Assembly (NCBI RefSeq): GCF_009760915.1
Contig: NZ_VIDQ01000008.1
Location: 62,001 to 126,000 of the forward strand
Reading direction: 5' to 3'
Length of the DNA stretch: 64,000 bases
From: Azohydromonas aeria
GTDB taxonomy: Bacteria > Pseudomonadota > Gammaproteobacteria > Burkholderiales > Burkholderiaceae_C
In this document: piece after piece, positions 42,532 to 53,950 of the stretch
Layout: each line of letters opens with the position of its first letter
Numbering within the stretch: position 1 is the stretch's first letter
Translations under genes and position numbers: made by a program
Notes under the pieces: model-generated
Database searches by the model: none
Told to the model about the DNA's origin: nothing
Seen by the model: the letters and a program-made list of their open reading frames with translations, nothing else

Positions 42532-44682
42532 ATGCCGGGACCGATGCGCGCCCTGACCGACCCGGGTCCGCTGCCGGAGCTGCAGCAGGACGTGCGCCCG
42601 CGCGTGGCGCGCTTTTTCTTTGCCACCGCCGCGGCGGCCGCGGTCGGCGTCGCGGTGCTGCTGGCGCTGCCCGGCGTGCGGCTGCACGGCGGCGAGCGCG
42701 CGGCGCTGCTGCTGGCCGAGCTGCTGCTGTGCGCGGTCAGCCTGCACGCCCTGCGGCGGCGCCGCGGCGCGCTGGAAGCCGCCGTGCGCCGCGTGGCGCT
42801 GGCGGCCTTGCTGCCCATCGGGCTGACGTCCTGGCTGGTGGACGGCGGGATGCAGGGTGCGGGCAGCGGCTTCCTGGCCGTGCTGGTCTGCCTGGTCGGG
42901 GCGCTGGCTTCGCGCGGCACCGCGCTGCTGGTGGGCGGCCTGGGTGCGGCGTTGCTGGGCTCGCTGGCCTGGGGCCAGTGGGCCGGCCTGCTGCCGCCGC
43001 ATCCGCAGCAGCCGCTGGCATTGCAGTTCGGCCTGCAGGCCCTGGTGCTGCTCACCGCGGCCACGGGCGGATTGCTGTTGCGCGGCGTGCTCACGCAATA
43101 CCTGGGCGAGGGCGAGGATCGCGGCCAGCGCTTCTCGGCGCTGCTATCAGTGGCGGCCGATTTCTACTGGGAGACCGACGCGCAGTGGCGCCTCACGCGC
43201 GTGCTGCGGCGCGGGCGCGGCGGGCGTTTCGGGCCCCTGCCCGGCTCCTGGGGCCAGCAGCCCTGGGCGCTGGAGGCGCTGCGCGGCGACCCGGTGACGC
43301 TGCGCGCGCACCGCGCCGAGATGCAGGCGCGCCGGCCGCTGCGCGAACTCGACCTGGCCTGGCAGGCCGGGCCGCGCGCGCTGCGCCGGCTGCGCGTCAG
43401 CGGCCAGCCGAGGTTCGACGCGCAGGGACGCTTCCTGGGCTACTGGGGCGTGGGGCGCGACGTCACGGTGGCGCGCCGCGCCGCCGCGGGCGCCGAGGCC
43501 GCGCGCGAGCAGGCGCAGCGCCAGCTCAAGCTCGCGCTGGACCAGGCGCAGGCCGCCAGCCGCGCCAAGAGCGCCTTCCTGGCCAACACCAGCCACGAGC
43601 TGCGCACCCCCCTCAACGCCCTGGTGGGCCTGGCGCAGCTGGCGCGCGCCCCCGGCCTGGCCGAGGACAAGCGCGAGCAGTACCTGGCCCAAATGATCGA
43701 CAGCGCGGACACACTCATGGGCGTGATCTCAGACATCCTGGACCTGTCCAAGGTCGAAGCCGGCAAGCTCGACATCCACCCGCAGGACTTCGACCTGCAC
43801 GCGCTGCTGCAGCGGCTGCAGCGCGGCTATGCCGCCATCGCCGCCACGCACGGGCTGGAGCTGGTGCTGACGCCGCACCCGGGGCTGCCCGCGTGCGTTC
43901 ACGGCGACCCGGTGCGGCTGCGCCAGGTGCTGGGCAACTACCTGAGCAACGCGCTGAAGTTCACCGAGCAGGGCACGGTGCGGCTGAGCGCGTGGCCGGT
44001 GTCGGGCGGGCGCATCCGCTTCGAGGTCGAGGACACCGGCCCAGGGCTGGACGCGGCCACGCAGGCGCGGCTGTTCCAGCCCTTCATCCAGGCCGACGAC
44101 TCCGTGACGCGGCGCCATGGCGGCACGGGGCTGGGGCTGTCGATCTGCCGCGAGCTGGCGCAGCTCATGGACGGCGCCGTGGGCGTGAGCAGCCTGCCGG
44201 GCCAAGGCAGCCGCTTCTGGTTCGAGCTGCCGCTGGCCGAGGCCGCCGCGCCGGTGGCGCAGGCTGCGCCGGCGCCCGCCCCTGCGGCGCAGGCCCTGGC
44301 CGGCGTGCGCGTGCTGATGGTCGAGGACAACCTCATCAACATGACCATCTCCACGGCCATGCTGCAGCAGTGGGGCGCGCAGGTCACGGGCGCGGCCGAC
44401 GGGCTGGAGGCGCTGGCGGCGGTGGAGCGCGCGCAGCAGGAGAACCGGCCGTTCCAGGCCGTGCTGATGGACATGCAGATGCCGCGCATGGGCGGGCGCG
44501 AGGCCACGCGCGAGCTGCGCCGGCGCTTCGACGCCGAGACGCTGCCCATCGTGGCGCTGACCGCCGCGGCGCTGCCCACGGAGCGTGACGAGGCGCTGGC
44601 CGCGGGCATGAACGACTTCCTGACCAAGCCCATTGACGCCAACAAGCTGCTGGCGACGCTGCAGCGGGTGATCAGGGTCTGA
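42532..44682 (+). CDS. hybrid sensor histidine kinase / response regulator
   Basis: 716 residues. Five or six hydrophobic helices fill residues 25-185, a PAS-like domain about 200-315, then the H-box FLANTSHELRTPL with His355, N-box LGNYLSNALKFTEQ, G boxes DTGPGL (501-506) and GGTGLGLSI, and a C-terminal receiver with phospho-accepting Asp647 (VLMDMQMP) and the acidic pair VEDN. No effector domain, so it must relay to another protein not encoded nearby. Starts 22 bases after pyrF, possibly in the same transcript. Signal unknown. Confidence 0.92.
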   Translation: MPGPMRALTDPGPLPELQQDVRPRVARFFFATAAAAAVGVAVLLALPGVRLHGGERAALLLAELLLCAVSLHALRRRRGALEAAVRRVALAALLPIGLTSWLVDGGMQGAGSGFLAVLVCLVGALASRGTALLVGGLGAALLGSLAWGQWAGLLPPHPQQPLALQFGLQALVLLTAATGGLLLRGVLTQYLGEGEDRGQRFSALLSVAADFYWETDAQWRLTRVLRRGRGGRFGPLPGSWGQQPWALEALRGDPVTLRAHRAEMQARRPLRELDLAWQAGPRALRRLRVSGQPRFDAQGRFLGYWGVGRDVTVARRAAAGAEAAREQAQRQLKLALDQAQAASRAKSAFLANTSHELRTPLNALVGLAQLARAPGLAEDKREQYLAQMIDSADTLMGVISDILDLSKVEAGKLDIHPQDFDLHALLQRLQRGYAAIAATHGLELVLTPHPGLPACVHGDPVRLRQVLGNYLSNALKFTEQGTVRLSAWPVSGGRIRFEVEDTGPGLDAATQARLFQPFIQADDSVTRRHGGTGLGLSICRELAQLMDGAVGVSSLPGQGSRFWFELPLAEAAAPVAQAAPAPAPAAQALAGVRVLMVEDNLINMTISTAMLQQWGAQVTGAADGLEALAAVERAQQENRPFQAVLMDMQMPRMGGREATRELRRRFDAETLPIVALTAAALPTERDEALAAGMNDFLTKPIDANKLLATLQRVIRV

Positions 44683-44693
44683 CGTCGCCGCTT

Positions 44694-45977
44694 TCAGCGG
44701 CGGCCGCGCCGCAGCAGCAGGTTCAGCAGGATCGCCCCGAAGGTCGCGGTGCCGATGCCGCCCAGCGCGAAGTCGCCGAAGCGCAGCGTGAAGTCGCCGG
44801 TGCCCAGCACCAGCGTGACGGCGGCGACCATGAGGTTGGCGTTGTCGGAGAAGTCCACGCGGTTCTGCACCCAGATGCGCGCGCCCGACACCGCGATCAG
44901 GCCGAACACCACGATCGAGACGCCGCCCATCACCGCCAGCGGGATGGCCTGGATCAGCGCGCCGAACTTGGGGCTGAAGCCCAGCACCAGCGCCACCAGC
45001 GCCGCCACCACGAACATGGCCGTGGAGTAGATGCGCGTGGCCGCCATCACGCCGATGTTCTCGGCGTAGGTGGTCACGCCGGTGCCGCCGATGGCGCCGC
45101 TGGCCATGGTGGCCAGGCCGTCGCCGATGAAGGCGCGGCCCAGGTAGGGGTCCATGTCGCGCCCGGTCATGGCGGCCACGGCCTTGAGGTGGCCCAGGTT
45201 CTCCGCCACCAGGATCACCGCCACCGGCGCGATCAGCAGCATGGCGCGGGCGTCGAACACCGGCGCCGCGAAGTTCGGCAGCCCGAACCAGGGCGCCGCG
45301 GCCACTTTCGAGAGGTCGATGGGCGTGCCCAGGCCCAGGCCATTGGTCAGCAGCGCGTACAGCAGCGAGGCCAGGATCAGGCCCACCAGGATCAGCAGCC
45401 GCTGCGCCAGGCCGCGGCTGAACACCGCCACCACCGCGACGCAGGTGAAGGTCAGCGCCTGCATCCACGCGTCGAAGCCGGTGGGCGCCATGTTCTTCAC
45501 CGGCACCGAGGCCAGGTTCAGGCCGATCACGGCCACCACCGCGCCGGTGACCACCGGCGGCATGAGCGCCTCGATCCAGCGCGTGCCCGCGGCCTGCACC
45601 AGCAGCCCCAGCAGCACGTACAGCGCGCCGCAGGCCACGATGCCGCCCAGCGCCAGCGGCAGGTTGGCGTTGGCGCCCGGCGCGGCGTAGCCGGTGGCGG
45701 CGATGACCACGCCGATGAAGGCGAAGCTCGACCCCAGGTAGCTGGGCACGCGCCCGCCCGTGAGCACGAAGAAGATGAGCGTGCCCACGCCGCTCATGAG
45801 GATGGCCACGTTCGGGTCGAAGCCCATGAGCAGCGGCGCCAGCACCGTGGCGCCGAACATGGCGATCACGTGCTGCACGCCCAGCGCGGCGGTCTGCGGC
45901 CAGGACAGGCGCTCTTCGGGGGCGACCACGGCGCCGGCGGGGGCGTCCACGCGACGCCAATGGGGAATCAAACTCAT
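44694..45977 (-). CDS. uraA: uracil/xanthine permease (NCS2/NAT family)
   Basis: 427-residue membrane transporter. Family hallmarks: LGVQHVIAMFGATVLAPLLMG at the N terminus given here as the block LGVQHVIAMFGATVL, the substrate-site ILVAENLGHLKAVA, and GGTGVTTYAENIGVMAATR (central NAT motif region with Glu). Most similar by eye to UraA, a proton-coupled uracil importer. AGGAG precedes the ATG. It would provide uracil to the Upp of the nearby operon. Convergent with the hybrid kinase gene, 11 bases apart. Confidence 0.93.
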   Translation of the reverse strand: MSLIPHWRRVDAPAGAVVAPEERLSWPQTAALGVQHVIAMFGATVLAPLLMGFDPNVAILMSGVGTLIFFVLTGGRVPSYLGSSFAFIGVVIAATGYAAPGANANLPLALGGIVACGALYVLLGLLVQAAGTRWIEALMPPVVTGAVVAVIGLNLASVPVKNMAPTGFDAWMQALTFTCVAVVAVFSRGLAQRLLILVGLILASLLYALLTNGLGLGTPIDLSKVAAAPWFGLPNFAAPVFDARAMLLIAPVAVILVAENLGHLKAVAAMTGRDMDPYLGRAFIGDGLATMASGAIGGTGVTTYAENIGVMAATRIYSTAMFVVAALVALVLGFSPKFGALIQAIPLAVMGGVSIVVFGLIAVSGARIWVQNRVDFSDNANLMVAAVTLVLGTGDFTLRFGDFALGGIGTATFGAILLNLLLRRGRR

Positions 45978-46101
45978 CGGTACTCCTGCTCGCAGGCAGA
46001 CAATTCGGAAAAGGCGCGGCAGTGTAGGAGAGCCCCGCATTCGGGCGGGCGGGTCATTCGACTGCGCTAGATTGCCAACCTGACAAAGATCAAGGAGACA
46101 C

Positions 46102-47646
<1,545 letters not shown>

Positions 47647-47664
47647 TGCCGCCAGCCTTCCTGG

Positions 47665-48723
47665 TCAGAAGGTGTAGCCCGCGTCCACGCTGGCGCCCGA
47701 CAGCGGCTCCAGCAGCGGCAGCAGCGGCTGCAGCTGGCGGTAGCGCAGCGCGACCTTGGTGGCGTACTGGAAGAAGCGCGGCAGGTCGGCGGCGTAGCCG
47801 GCCTTGCCGTCACGGTGCTTGAGCCGGCAGAAGATGCCCAGCACCTTGAGGTGGCGCTGCAGGCCCATGTATTCCAGCGCGCGCCAGAACTCGCCGAAGT
47901 CCTCCTTGAGCCCGCCGTCCAGCGGCACGCCGGCCTCGCGCGCGGCCTGCCAGTAGCGCACGGCCCAGTCGATCTCCTGCTCCTCGTCCCAGGAGATGAA
48001 GGCGTCGCGCAGCAGCGAGGCGATGTCGTAGGTGACGGGGCCGCGCACCGCGTCCTGGAAGTCCAGGATGCCCGGGCCGCCGGGGCTGACCATGAGGTTG
48101 CGCGGCATCCAGTCGCGGTGCACGGCCACGCGCGGCTGGGCCAGCGCGCTGGCCGTCAGCAGCGCGGCGATGCGCTCCCACTGCGCCTGCTGCGCGTCGG
48201 TCCAGGCGATGCCGAACTCGCGCTGCACGCACCACTCGGGAAACAGCGCCAGCTCGCGCTGCAGCAGCGCGCCGTCGTAGGCGGGCAGCGTGGAGGCGTC
48301 CACGCGCACCTGCCACTGCACCAGCGTGGCGATGGCCTGGCGCATGAGCGCGTCGGCGCGCGCCGCGTCGGCCTGGCGCAGCGCGTCGAGGTAGAGCTCC
48401 TGCCCCAGGTCGGACAGCAGCAGGAAGCCGTGGGCCTCGTCCGCGGCCAGCAGCTGCGGGCCGTGCAGCCCGGCGCGCTCGATGAGGCCGGCCACGTGCA
48501 CGAAGGGACGCACGTCCTCCTGCGGCGGCGGGGCGTCCATGACGATGCGCGAGGGGCCGCCGTCGGCGCCGTCGATGCGGAAGTAGCGCCGGAAGCTGGC
48601 GTCGCTGGAGGCCGGGCGCAGCGTGTGCGGCAGCAGCGCGTGCTGCGCGGCCAGCGGCGCGAGCCAGGCGTTGAAGGCCTGCGCGCGCGCAGGGTCGGTC
48701 CAGGAAATGGTCGAGGCGGTCAT
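47665..48723 (-). CDS. amgK: AmgK-type aminoglycoside phosphotransferase-fold sugar kinase
   Basis: 352 residues. APH-fold kinase: nucleotide-binding SSDASFRRYFRI near residue 38-50, catalytic loop VHRDWMPRNLMV and metal-site GILDFQDAVRGPV. Position directly divergent from lptD matches AmgK, the anomeric MurNAc/GlcNAc kinase of the peptidoglycan-recycling bypass that gives intrinsic fosfomycin resistance in pseudomonads. The usual partner murU is not next to it here; a PAS kinase gene lies convergent instead. Family assignment is secure, AmgK function likely. Confidence 0.85.
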   Translation of the reverse strand: MTASTISWTDPARAQAFNAWLAPLAAQHALLPHTLRPASSDASFRRYFRIDGADGGPSRIVMDAPPPQEDVRPFVHVAGLIERAGLHGPQLLAADEAHGFLLLSDLGQELYLDALRQADAARADALMRQAIATLVQWQVRVDASTLPAYDGALLQRELALFPEWCVQREFGIAWTDAQQAQWERIAALLTASALAQPRVAVHRDWMPRNLMVSPGGPGILDFQDAVRGPVTYDIASLLRDAFISWDEEQEIDWAVRYWQAAREAGVPLDGGLKEDFGEFWRALEYMGLQRHLKVLGIFCRLKHRDGKAGYAADLPRFFQYATKVALRYRQLQPLLPLLEPLSGASVDAGYTF

Positions 48724-48813
48724 GGAGTGTCGGGGCGGAGCGGGGCGGGTCAGGGCCGGGCCGGCCATGGGCGGCGGGCAGCGGGCACGAAAGGGGCCGG
48801 TCGGACCCTCATG

Positions 48814-48819
48814 GATAAT
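48814..48819 (+). promoter_or_regulatory. candidate -10 element of lptD
   Basis: GATAAT followed by CGCCCCGAT, 84 bases before the lptD start; same arrangement as before gatC. No good -35 at normal spacing. Confidence 0.35.
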
Positions 48820-48902
48820 CGCCCCGATTTTACGAACCGCGCCCGGCGCTCTCGTGCGCGCCGACCCCGGCCCCGCCTGCCGCCCTCGCCGTCCCTCCAG
48901 CC

Positions 48903-51431
48903 TTGCCCCTGCCCGTCCTCGTCCGTCCCGCCGCCGTCCCGCCGCCGCGCCCGCGCGCCGAGCGGCTGCTGGCGCTGGCACTGCTGGCCGGCCTGCCGCC
49001 GGCGGCGCTGGCGCAGGCCCTGCCCGCCACGTCCGACACCGCGCCGCCGCCTGCGGCGTCCGCACCCGCAGCCGCAGCCGCGCCTGCAGCCGCCACGGCG
49101 GCCTCCGAGCCGCGCCGGGCCGCGCCAGGCCCCCGCGCGGAGCGCTCCGACGAACCGGTGGACGTGGAGGCCGACCGCATCACCGGCCGCACCGAGGTGG
49201 ACCTGGAAGCGCAGGGCGACGTGGACGTGCGCCAGGGCGACGTGCGCGTGCAGGCCGACCGCGCCAGCTTCCGCCAGGACACGCAGCTGCTGCAGGCCCG
49301 CGGCAACGTGCGCCTGGAGCAGCGCGGCAACCGTGCCAAGGGCACCGAGCTGGAGATCAGGCTCGACACGCGCGAGGGCTTCATCCGCGAGCCCGAGTAC
49401 TTCATCGCGCTGACCGAGGCCGGCGGCCGGGCCGAGCGCGTCGATTTCCTCGGCCGCGACCGCGCGCGCATCGTCAACGGCAGCTACACCAGCTGCGGCC
49501 TGGACGGCACCGGCGCCCCGGCCTGGCTGCTGACGGCCGATCAGGTGGACCTGGACCAGGCCGCCAACGAGGGCGTGGCCCGCGGCGGCGTGCTGCGCTT
49601 CATGGGCGTGCCGATCCTGGCCGCGCCGCGCATCACCTTCCCGCTGTCGGACGCGCGCAAGTCGGGCTGGCTGCCGCCGACCATCAGCATCGACAGCCGC
49701 AGCGGCCTGGAAGTCACGGCGCCCTACTACTGGAACATCGCCCCCAACCGCGACGCCACGCTCGCGCCCGTGGTGGCGCTGCGCCGCGGCGTGGGCCTCA
49801 ACAGCGAGTACCGCTACCTGGAGCGCGACTACCAGGGCCAGCTCAACCTGAACCTGATGCCCAACGACCAGGTGGCCAGGCGCTCGCGCTGGTCGCTGGG
49901 ACTGGACCACGCCGGCACGAGCAGCGGGATCGACTACCGCCTCACGGGCGTGCGCGTCTCGGACGACGCCTACTGGAAGGACTTCCCGCGCTTCAGCTCG
50001 CAGCTCAACGCCCGGGCCAGCACGGCGCTGGGCGGCACCATGCCGCCGCGGCTGCTGCCGCTGAACCTGCGCGCCGAGCGCCGGTTCGGGCACTTCGACG
50101 CGCCCGAAGGGCAGTGGACGACCTATGCCCGCACGCTGAGCTGGCAGGTGCTGCAGACCGCCGACACGCTCACGCGCATCACGCCGCCCTACGAGCGGCT
50201 GCCGCAGATCGGCGTGCAGGGCGGCCTGCCGCTGGCCGGCGGGCTGCGGCTGGACCTGCAAAGCGAGTTCAACCGCTTCAGCCTCGCGCCCACGGCCGAC
50301 GCCACCCTCAACGAAGGCTCGCGGCTGCATGCCGTGGCGGCCGTCAGCCGGCCCTGGGCCACGAGCTGGGGTTTCTTCAGGCCCAAGCTCAGCCTCAACG
50401 CCGCGAGCTACGCCACGGACAGGCCGATGGCCGATGGCCGCAGCAGCGCCTCGCGCGTGATCCCGACCTTCAGCGCCGACACCGGGCTGGTGTTCGAGCG
50501 CCCGGCCACGCTGTTCGGCCGTGCCGTCAACCAGACGCTGGAGCCGCGGCTGCTGTACGTGCGCACGCCCTACCGCGACCAGTCGATGCTGCCGAAGTTC
50601 GACACCGCCATCCGCGACCTGGACATCACCTCGATGTACCAGGAGAACCCGTTCTCGGGCGTGGACCGGGTCGCCGACGCCAACCAGGTGTCCGCGGGCG
50701 CGACCTCGCGGCTGCTCGATGCCCGGGACGGGCGCGAGCTCGGCCGCCTCGGCCTGGTGCAGCGCGTGCTGTTCCAGGACCAGCGCATCACCGCCGTTGA
50801 CGGCGAGACCAACACCCAGCGGCTGTCGGACCTGCTGCTGCTGGGCTCGGGCGCGCTCACCGACCGCTGGAGTGCCGACGGCACGCTGCAGTACAGCCAC
50901 GAGACGCGCCAGATGGAGCGCGGGGTGGTGGGCACGCGCTACTCGCCCGGCCCGTTCCGCACCCTGAGCCTGCGCTACACCTACCAGCGCGACACCGGCC
51001 AGCAGCTCCTCGAACCCAACCGGCTGACCGATGCCACGCGGCAGCTCGACGTGGGCTGGCAGTGGCCGGTGTACGGGCCCGAGCCCGGCACCGTCCCGCG
51101 CGCCGGCATCAACGGCGGCTGCGGCGGCGGCACGGTCTACAGCGTCGGGCGGGTGAACTACAGCGTGCAGGCGAGCCGGCTCACCGACGCCATCGTCGGC
51201 TTCGAGTACGACGCGGGCTGCTGGGTCGGCCGCATCGTGGGCGAGCGGCTGTCCACGGGCCGCTCCGAGGCCGTCACGCGGCTGCTGTTCCAGCTGGAGC
51301 TGGTGGGCCTTTCGCGCCTGGGCAGCAGTCCGCTGCAGGTCCTCAGGGACAATATCCCGGGCTACCGGCTGCTGCGCGACGACCCCAGCCTGACGTCGCG
51401 CCCGCCCGCGCCCCCCGCGTCGTATGAGTGA
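48903..51431 (+). CDS. lptD: LPS-assembly outer membrane protein LptD
   Basis: 842 residues. A signal peptide (cleavage after AALA-Q, about 38) and an Ala/Pro-rich linker precede the OstA-like beta-jellyroll domain (about 85-210: VDVEADRITGRTEVDLEAQG and following) and the C-terminal beta barrel. LptD with LptE inserts LPS into the outer leaflet. Cys residues in YTSCGLDG and in the C-terminal GINGGCGGG and EYDAGCWVG would provide the inter-domain disulfides. The TTG start is the first possible start; the leader is otherwise normal. Followed by surA, as usual. Confidence 0.95.
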   Translation: MPLPVLVRPAAVPPPRPRAERLLALALLAGLPPAALAQALPATSDTAPPPAASAPAAAAAPAAATAASEPRRAAPGPRAERSDEPVDVEADRITGRTEVDLEAQGDVDVRQGDVRVQADRASFRQDTQLLQARGNVRLEQRGNRAKGTELEIRLDTREGFIREPEYFIALTEAGGRAERVDFLGRDRARIVNGSYTSCGLDGTGAPAWLLTADQVDLDQAANEGVARGGVLRFMGVPILAAPRITFPLSDARKSGWLPPTISIDSRSGLEVTAPYYWNIAPNRDATLAPVVALRRGVGLNSEYRYLERDYQGQLNLNLMPNDQVARRSRWSLGLDHAGTSSGIDYRLTGVRVSDDAYWKDFPRFSSQLNARASTALGGTMPPRLLPLNLRAERRFGHFDAPEGQWTTYARTLSWQVLQTADTLTRITPPYERLPQIGVQGGLPLAGGLRLDLQSEFNRFSLAPTADATLNEGSRLHAVAAVSRPWATSWGFFRPKLSLNAASYATDRPMADGRSSASRVIPTFSADTGLVFERPATLFGRAVNQTLEPRLLYVRTPYRDQSMLPKFDTAIRDLDITSMYQENPFSGVDRVADANQVSAGATSRLLDARDGRELGRLGLVQRVLFQDQRITAVDGETNTQRLSDLLLLGSGALTDRWSADGTLQYSHETRQMERGVVGTRYSPGPFRTLSLRYTYQRDTGQQLLEPNRLTDATRQLDVGWQWPVYGPEPGTVPRAGINGGCGGGTVYSVGRVNYSVQASRLTDAIVGFEYDAGCWVGRIVGERLSTGRSEAVTRLLFQLELVGLSRLGSSPLQVLRDNIPGYRLLRDDPSLTSRPPAPPASYE

Positions 51432-51503
51432 TGCGCCGTCGCGCGGCCGGCCGCCGCGCCTTGTCACACCGGTGCGCGGCCGCGGCCGCCGCCCCAGCCT
51501 TTC

Positions 51504-52853
51504 GTGAGTGATCCCTTGTCCCGCAAGCCCCAGACCCTCGTGCTCGGCTGCCTGCTGGCGGCGTGCGCGCTGAACGCGCCGGCGCAGCCCGCCGCCGCCG
51601 CTCCGGCCGCCACGGCCGCCGCGCCGCGCACCGCGGACTTCATCATCGCCATCGTCAACCAGGAGCTGGTGACGGCGGTGGAGCTGGAGCAGCGCCTGGC
51701 GCGCGTGCGCGCCGATGCCGCGCGCTCCGGGCAGCGGCTGCCGCCCGACGGCCAGCTGCGCCAGCAGGTGCTCGACGCGCTCATCGACGAGCGCGTGATC
51801 CTGGGCTACGCGCGCGACACCGGCGCGCGCGTGGACGAGGCAGAGCTCGACCGCGCCGTGGCCAGCGTCGCGGCGCAGAACCAGGTCACGCCGGCGCAGC
51901 TGCGCGAGCGGCTGCGCCAGGACGGCATCGACCTGCAGCGCTTTCGCGCCAACCTGCGCGACCAGATCATGATCGAGCGCGTGCGCGAGCGCGAGCTGCA
52001 GCAGCGCATCAAGATCAGCGACGCCGACATCGACGCCTTCCTCGACAAGCAGCGCAGCGAGGCCAGCGCGCAGAGCGAATACAACGTGGCGCAGATCCTG
52101 GTGCCGGTGCCCGAAGGCGCGGCCGAGGCCGAGGTGCAGCGGCTGCGCGCGCAGGCCGAGCAGGCGCTGCAGCGCGTGCAGGGCGGCGAGGACTTCGCGG
52201 CCGTGGCGCGCCAGGTGTCGCAGGACGCCAACCGCGAGAAGGGTGGCGAGATCGGCATGCGCGCCGCCGAGCGGCTGCCCGACGTGTTCCTGGCCCAGGT
52301 GCGCAACCTGCAGCCCGGCCAGGTGGCGCCGCAGCTGCTGCGCACCGGTGCGGGCTTTCACGTGCTCAAGCTCGTGGCCAAGCGCGACGACGCCACGCTG
52401 CGCGTGACGCAGACGCATGCCCGCCACATCCTGCTGCGCCCGTCGGCGCAGCTGTCGGCGGAAGTGGCCCGGCAGCGCCTGGCCGAGGCCAAGCGCCAGA
52501 TCGAGAGCGGCAGGAAGCGCTTCGAGGACGTGGCGCGCGAGCAGTCGCAGGACGGCAGCGCGGCCCAGGGAGGCGACCTGGGCTGGACCTCGCCCGGTGC
52601 CTTCGTGCCCGAGTTCGAGCAGGCCATGAACGCGCTGCAGCCCATGGGCGCGCTGTCGGAGCCGGTGGTCTCACGCTTCGGCGTGCACCTGATCCAGGTG
52701 CTGGAGCGGCGCGAGGTGGCGCTGGAGCGGCGCCAGCTGCGCGAGCTCGCGCGCGATTCGCTGCGCGAGCAGCGCTTCGAGCAGGCCTACACCGACTGGG
52801 TGCGCGAGCTGCGCTCGCGCGCCTACGTCGAGATGCGCGAGAACCCGCGCTAA
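51504..52853 (+). CDS. surA: periplasmic chaperone / peptidyl-prolyl isomerase SurA
   Basis: 449 residues. Signal peptide (about 1-28), SurA N-terminal chaperone domain ([20 protein letters not shown] onwards), then two parvulin domains (about 190-290 with [11 protein letters not shown] and [14 protein letters not shown], and about 300-400 with THARHILL and [17 protein letters not shown]). Delivers outer-membrane proteins to the Bam complex. GTG start. LptD is among the SurA-dependent clients, consistent with the lptD-surA gene order. Confidence 0.96.
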   Translation: MSDPLSRKPQTLVLGCLLAACALNAPAQPAAAAPAATAAAPRTADFIIAIVNQELVTAVELEQRLARVRADAARSGQRLPPDGQLRQQVLDALIDERVILGYARDTGARVDEAELDRAVASVAAQNQVTPAQLRERLRQDGIDLQRFRANLRDQIMIERVRERELQQRIKISDADIDAFLDKQRSEASAQSEYNVAQILVPVPEGAAEAEVQRLRAQAEQALQRVQGGEDFAAVARQVSQDANREKGGEIGMRAAERLPDVFLAQVRNLQPGQVAPQLLRTGAGFHVLKLVAKRDDATLRVTQTHARHILLRPSAQLSAEVARQRLAEAKRQIESGRKRFEDVAREQSQDGSAAQGGDLGWTSPGAFVPEFEQAMNALQPMGALSEPVVSRFGVHLIQVLERREVALERRQLRELARDSLREQRFEQAYTDWVRELRSRAYVEMRENPR

Positions 52854-52881
52854 AGACGAACCCCGGGCCCGCATCCGACAC

Positions 52882-53664
52882 ATGGCACAGCACATCGCGC
52901 GCAAGCGCTTCGGCCAGCATTTCCTCTCCGACACGGCGGTGATCGACGCCATCGTGCGTGCCATCGACCCGCGCCCGGGGCAGCCGCTGGTGGAGATCGG
53001 CCCGGGCCTGGGCGCCATGACCGATCCGCTGGTGGCGCGCGCCGGCGCGCTGACGGTGGTGGAGCTGGACCGCGACTTGGCGGCGCGGCTGCGCAAGCGG
53101 CCCGAGCTCACGGTGGTGGAGTCCGACGTGCTGCGCGTGGACTTCCGCGCGCTGGCGGCCGAGCGCGCCGCGCAGGGCAAGCTGCGCGTGGTGGGCAACC
53201 TGCCCTACAACATCTCCAGCCCGATCCTGTTCCACCTGCTGCCCGCGGCCGACGTGGTGCTGGACCAGACCTTCATGCTGCAGAAGGAAGTGGTGGACCG
53301 CATGGCCGCCGCGCCCGGCAGCAAGGACTACGGGCGGCTGTCGGTGATGCTGCAGTGGCGCTACCACGTCGAGTCGCTGTTCGACGTGCCGCCCGAAGCC
53401 TTCGAGCCGCCGCCGCGGGTGGACTCGGCCATCGTGCGCATGCTGCCCTGGGCCGAGCCGGCGGCGCTCGATCCGGCGCTGCTGGAAGAGCTCGTGGCCG
53501 TGGCCTTCTCGCAGCGGCGCAAGATCCTGCGCAACACGCTGGGGCGCTGGCTGGAGCAGCGGGAATTCGGCGGCGACTTCGACGTGCAGCGCCGCGCCGA
53601 GGAGGTGCCGGTGGCGGAGTTCGTGGCGCTGGCGGTGGCACTGTCGGGGGCGCGGGCCGGCTGA
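52882..53664 (+). CDS. rsmA: 16S rRNA (adenine1518-N6/adenine1519-N6) dimethyltransferase
   Basis: 260 residues. Also known as KsgA. Dimethylates two adjacent adenines near the 3' end of 16S rRNA late in 30S assembly. N terminus [15 protein letters not shown] motif [15 protein letters not shown] and catalytic motif [12 protein letters not shown] are all canonical. Lies 28 bases after surA, third gene of the lptD-surA-rsmA cluster, and is followed by a strong terminator. Confidence 0.98.
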   Translation: MAQHIARKRFGQHFLSDTAVIDAIVRAIDPRPGQPLVEIGPGLGAMTDPLVARAGALTVVELDRDLAARLRKRPELTVVESDVLRVDFRALAAERAAQGKLRVVGNLPYNISSPILFHLLPAADVVLDQTFMLQKEVVDRMAAAPGSKDYGRLSVMLQWRYHVESLFDVPPEAFEPPPRVDSAIVRMLPWAEPAALDPALLEELVAVAFSQRRKILRNTLGRWLEQREFGGDFDVQRRAEEVPVAEFVALAVALSGARAG

Positions 53665-53686
53665 ACCCATCTCCCGCGCGGGCATG

Positions 53687-53713
53687 AAAAAGGCGACCCG
53701 AGGGTCGCCTTTT
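53687..53713 (+). terminator. intrinsic terminator after rsmA
   Basis: AAAAAGGCGACCC pairs with GGGTCGCCTTTT around a 2-base centre; symmetrical A and T tracts mean it can act in both directions, ending lptD-surA-rsmA and any transcript coming from the barstar side. Confidence 0.85.
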
Positions 53714-53767
53714 CGTTGCGGTGACTGTGCCTGACGTGTGTGTCGTGCCGCGCGCGTGCCTGGAGCT

Positions 53768-53950
53768 TCAGGCGGCGCTGCGCCACATCGCCGTGTCGAA
53801 GGCGCTGCACATCAGCGGCATGTTGGTGCCGAAATTCGCCTGCTGCTGCGCCTTGGTCAGCGCCTTCGGCTTCTCCGTGGGGGCCACTTCAGCCGCCCGC
53901 TCCCATGACCCGTTTTCCTGGGAGCGGGCTACTGAAAAGAATAGAAACAC
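53768..53950 (-). CDS. short open frame of uncertain status, possible 3' gene remnant
   Basis: 60 codons. The last 40 (from about 53887, EVAPTEKPKALTKAQQQANF and onwards) use almost only G/C third positions and read like real coding sequence, whereas the first 20 cross a perfect hairpin and overlap the barstar stop. No ribosome site is seen. It may be the preserved tail of a gene broken by insertion of the RNase/barstar pair or hairpin, or a small gene with a start I cannot place. Not recognised. Confidence 0.3.
   Translation of the reverse strand: MFLFFSVARSQENGSWERAAEVAPTEKPKALTKAQQQANFGTNMPLMCSAFDTAMWRSAA
53895..53929 (-). other. 11-base perfect hairpin at the barstar stop
   Basis: GCCCGCTCCCA and TGGGAGCGGGC flank a 13-base loop; the stem starts at the last base of the barstar stop codon. 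No T-tract, so it is either a transcript-stabilising hairpin or part of a repeat. Confidence 0.6.
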
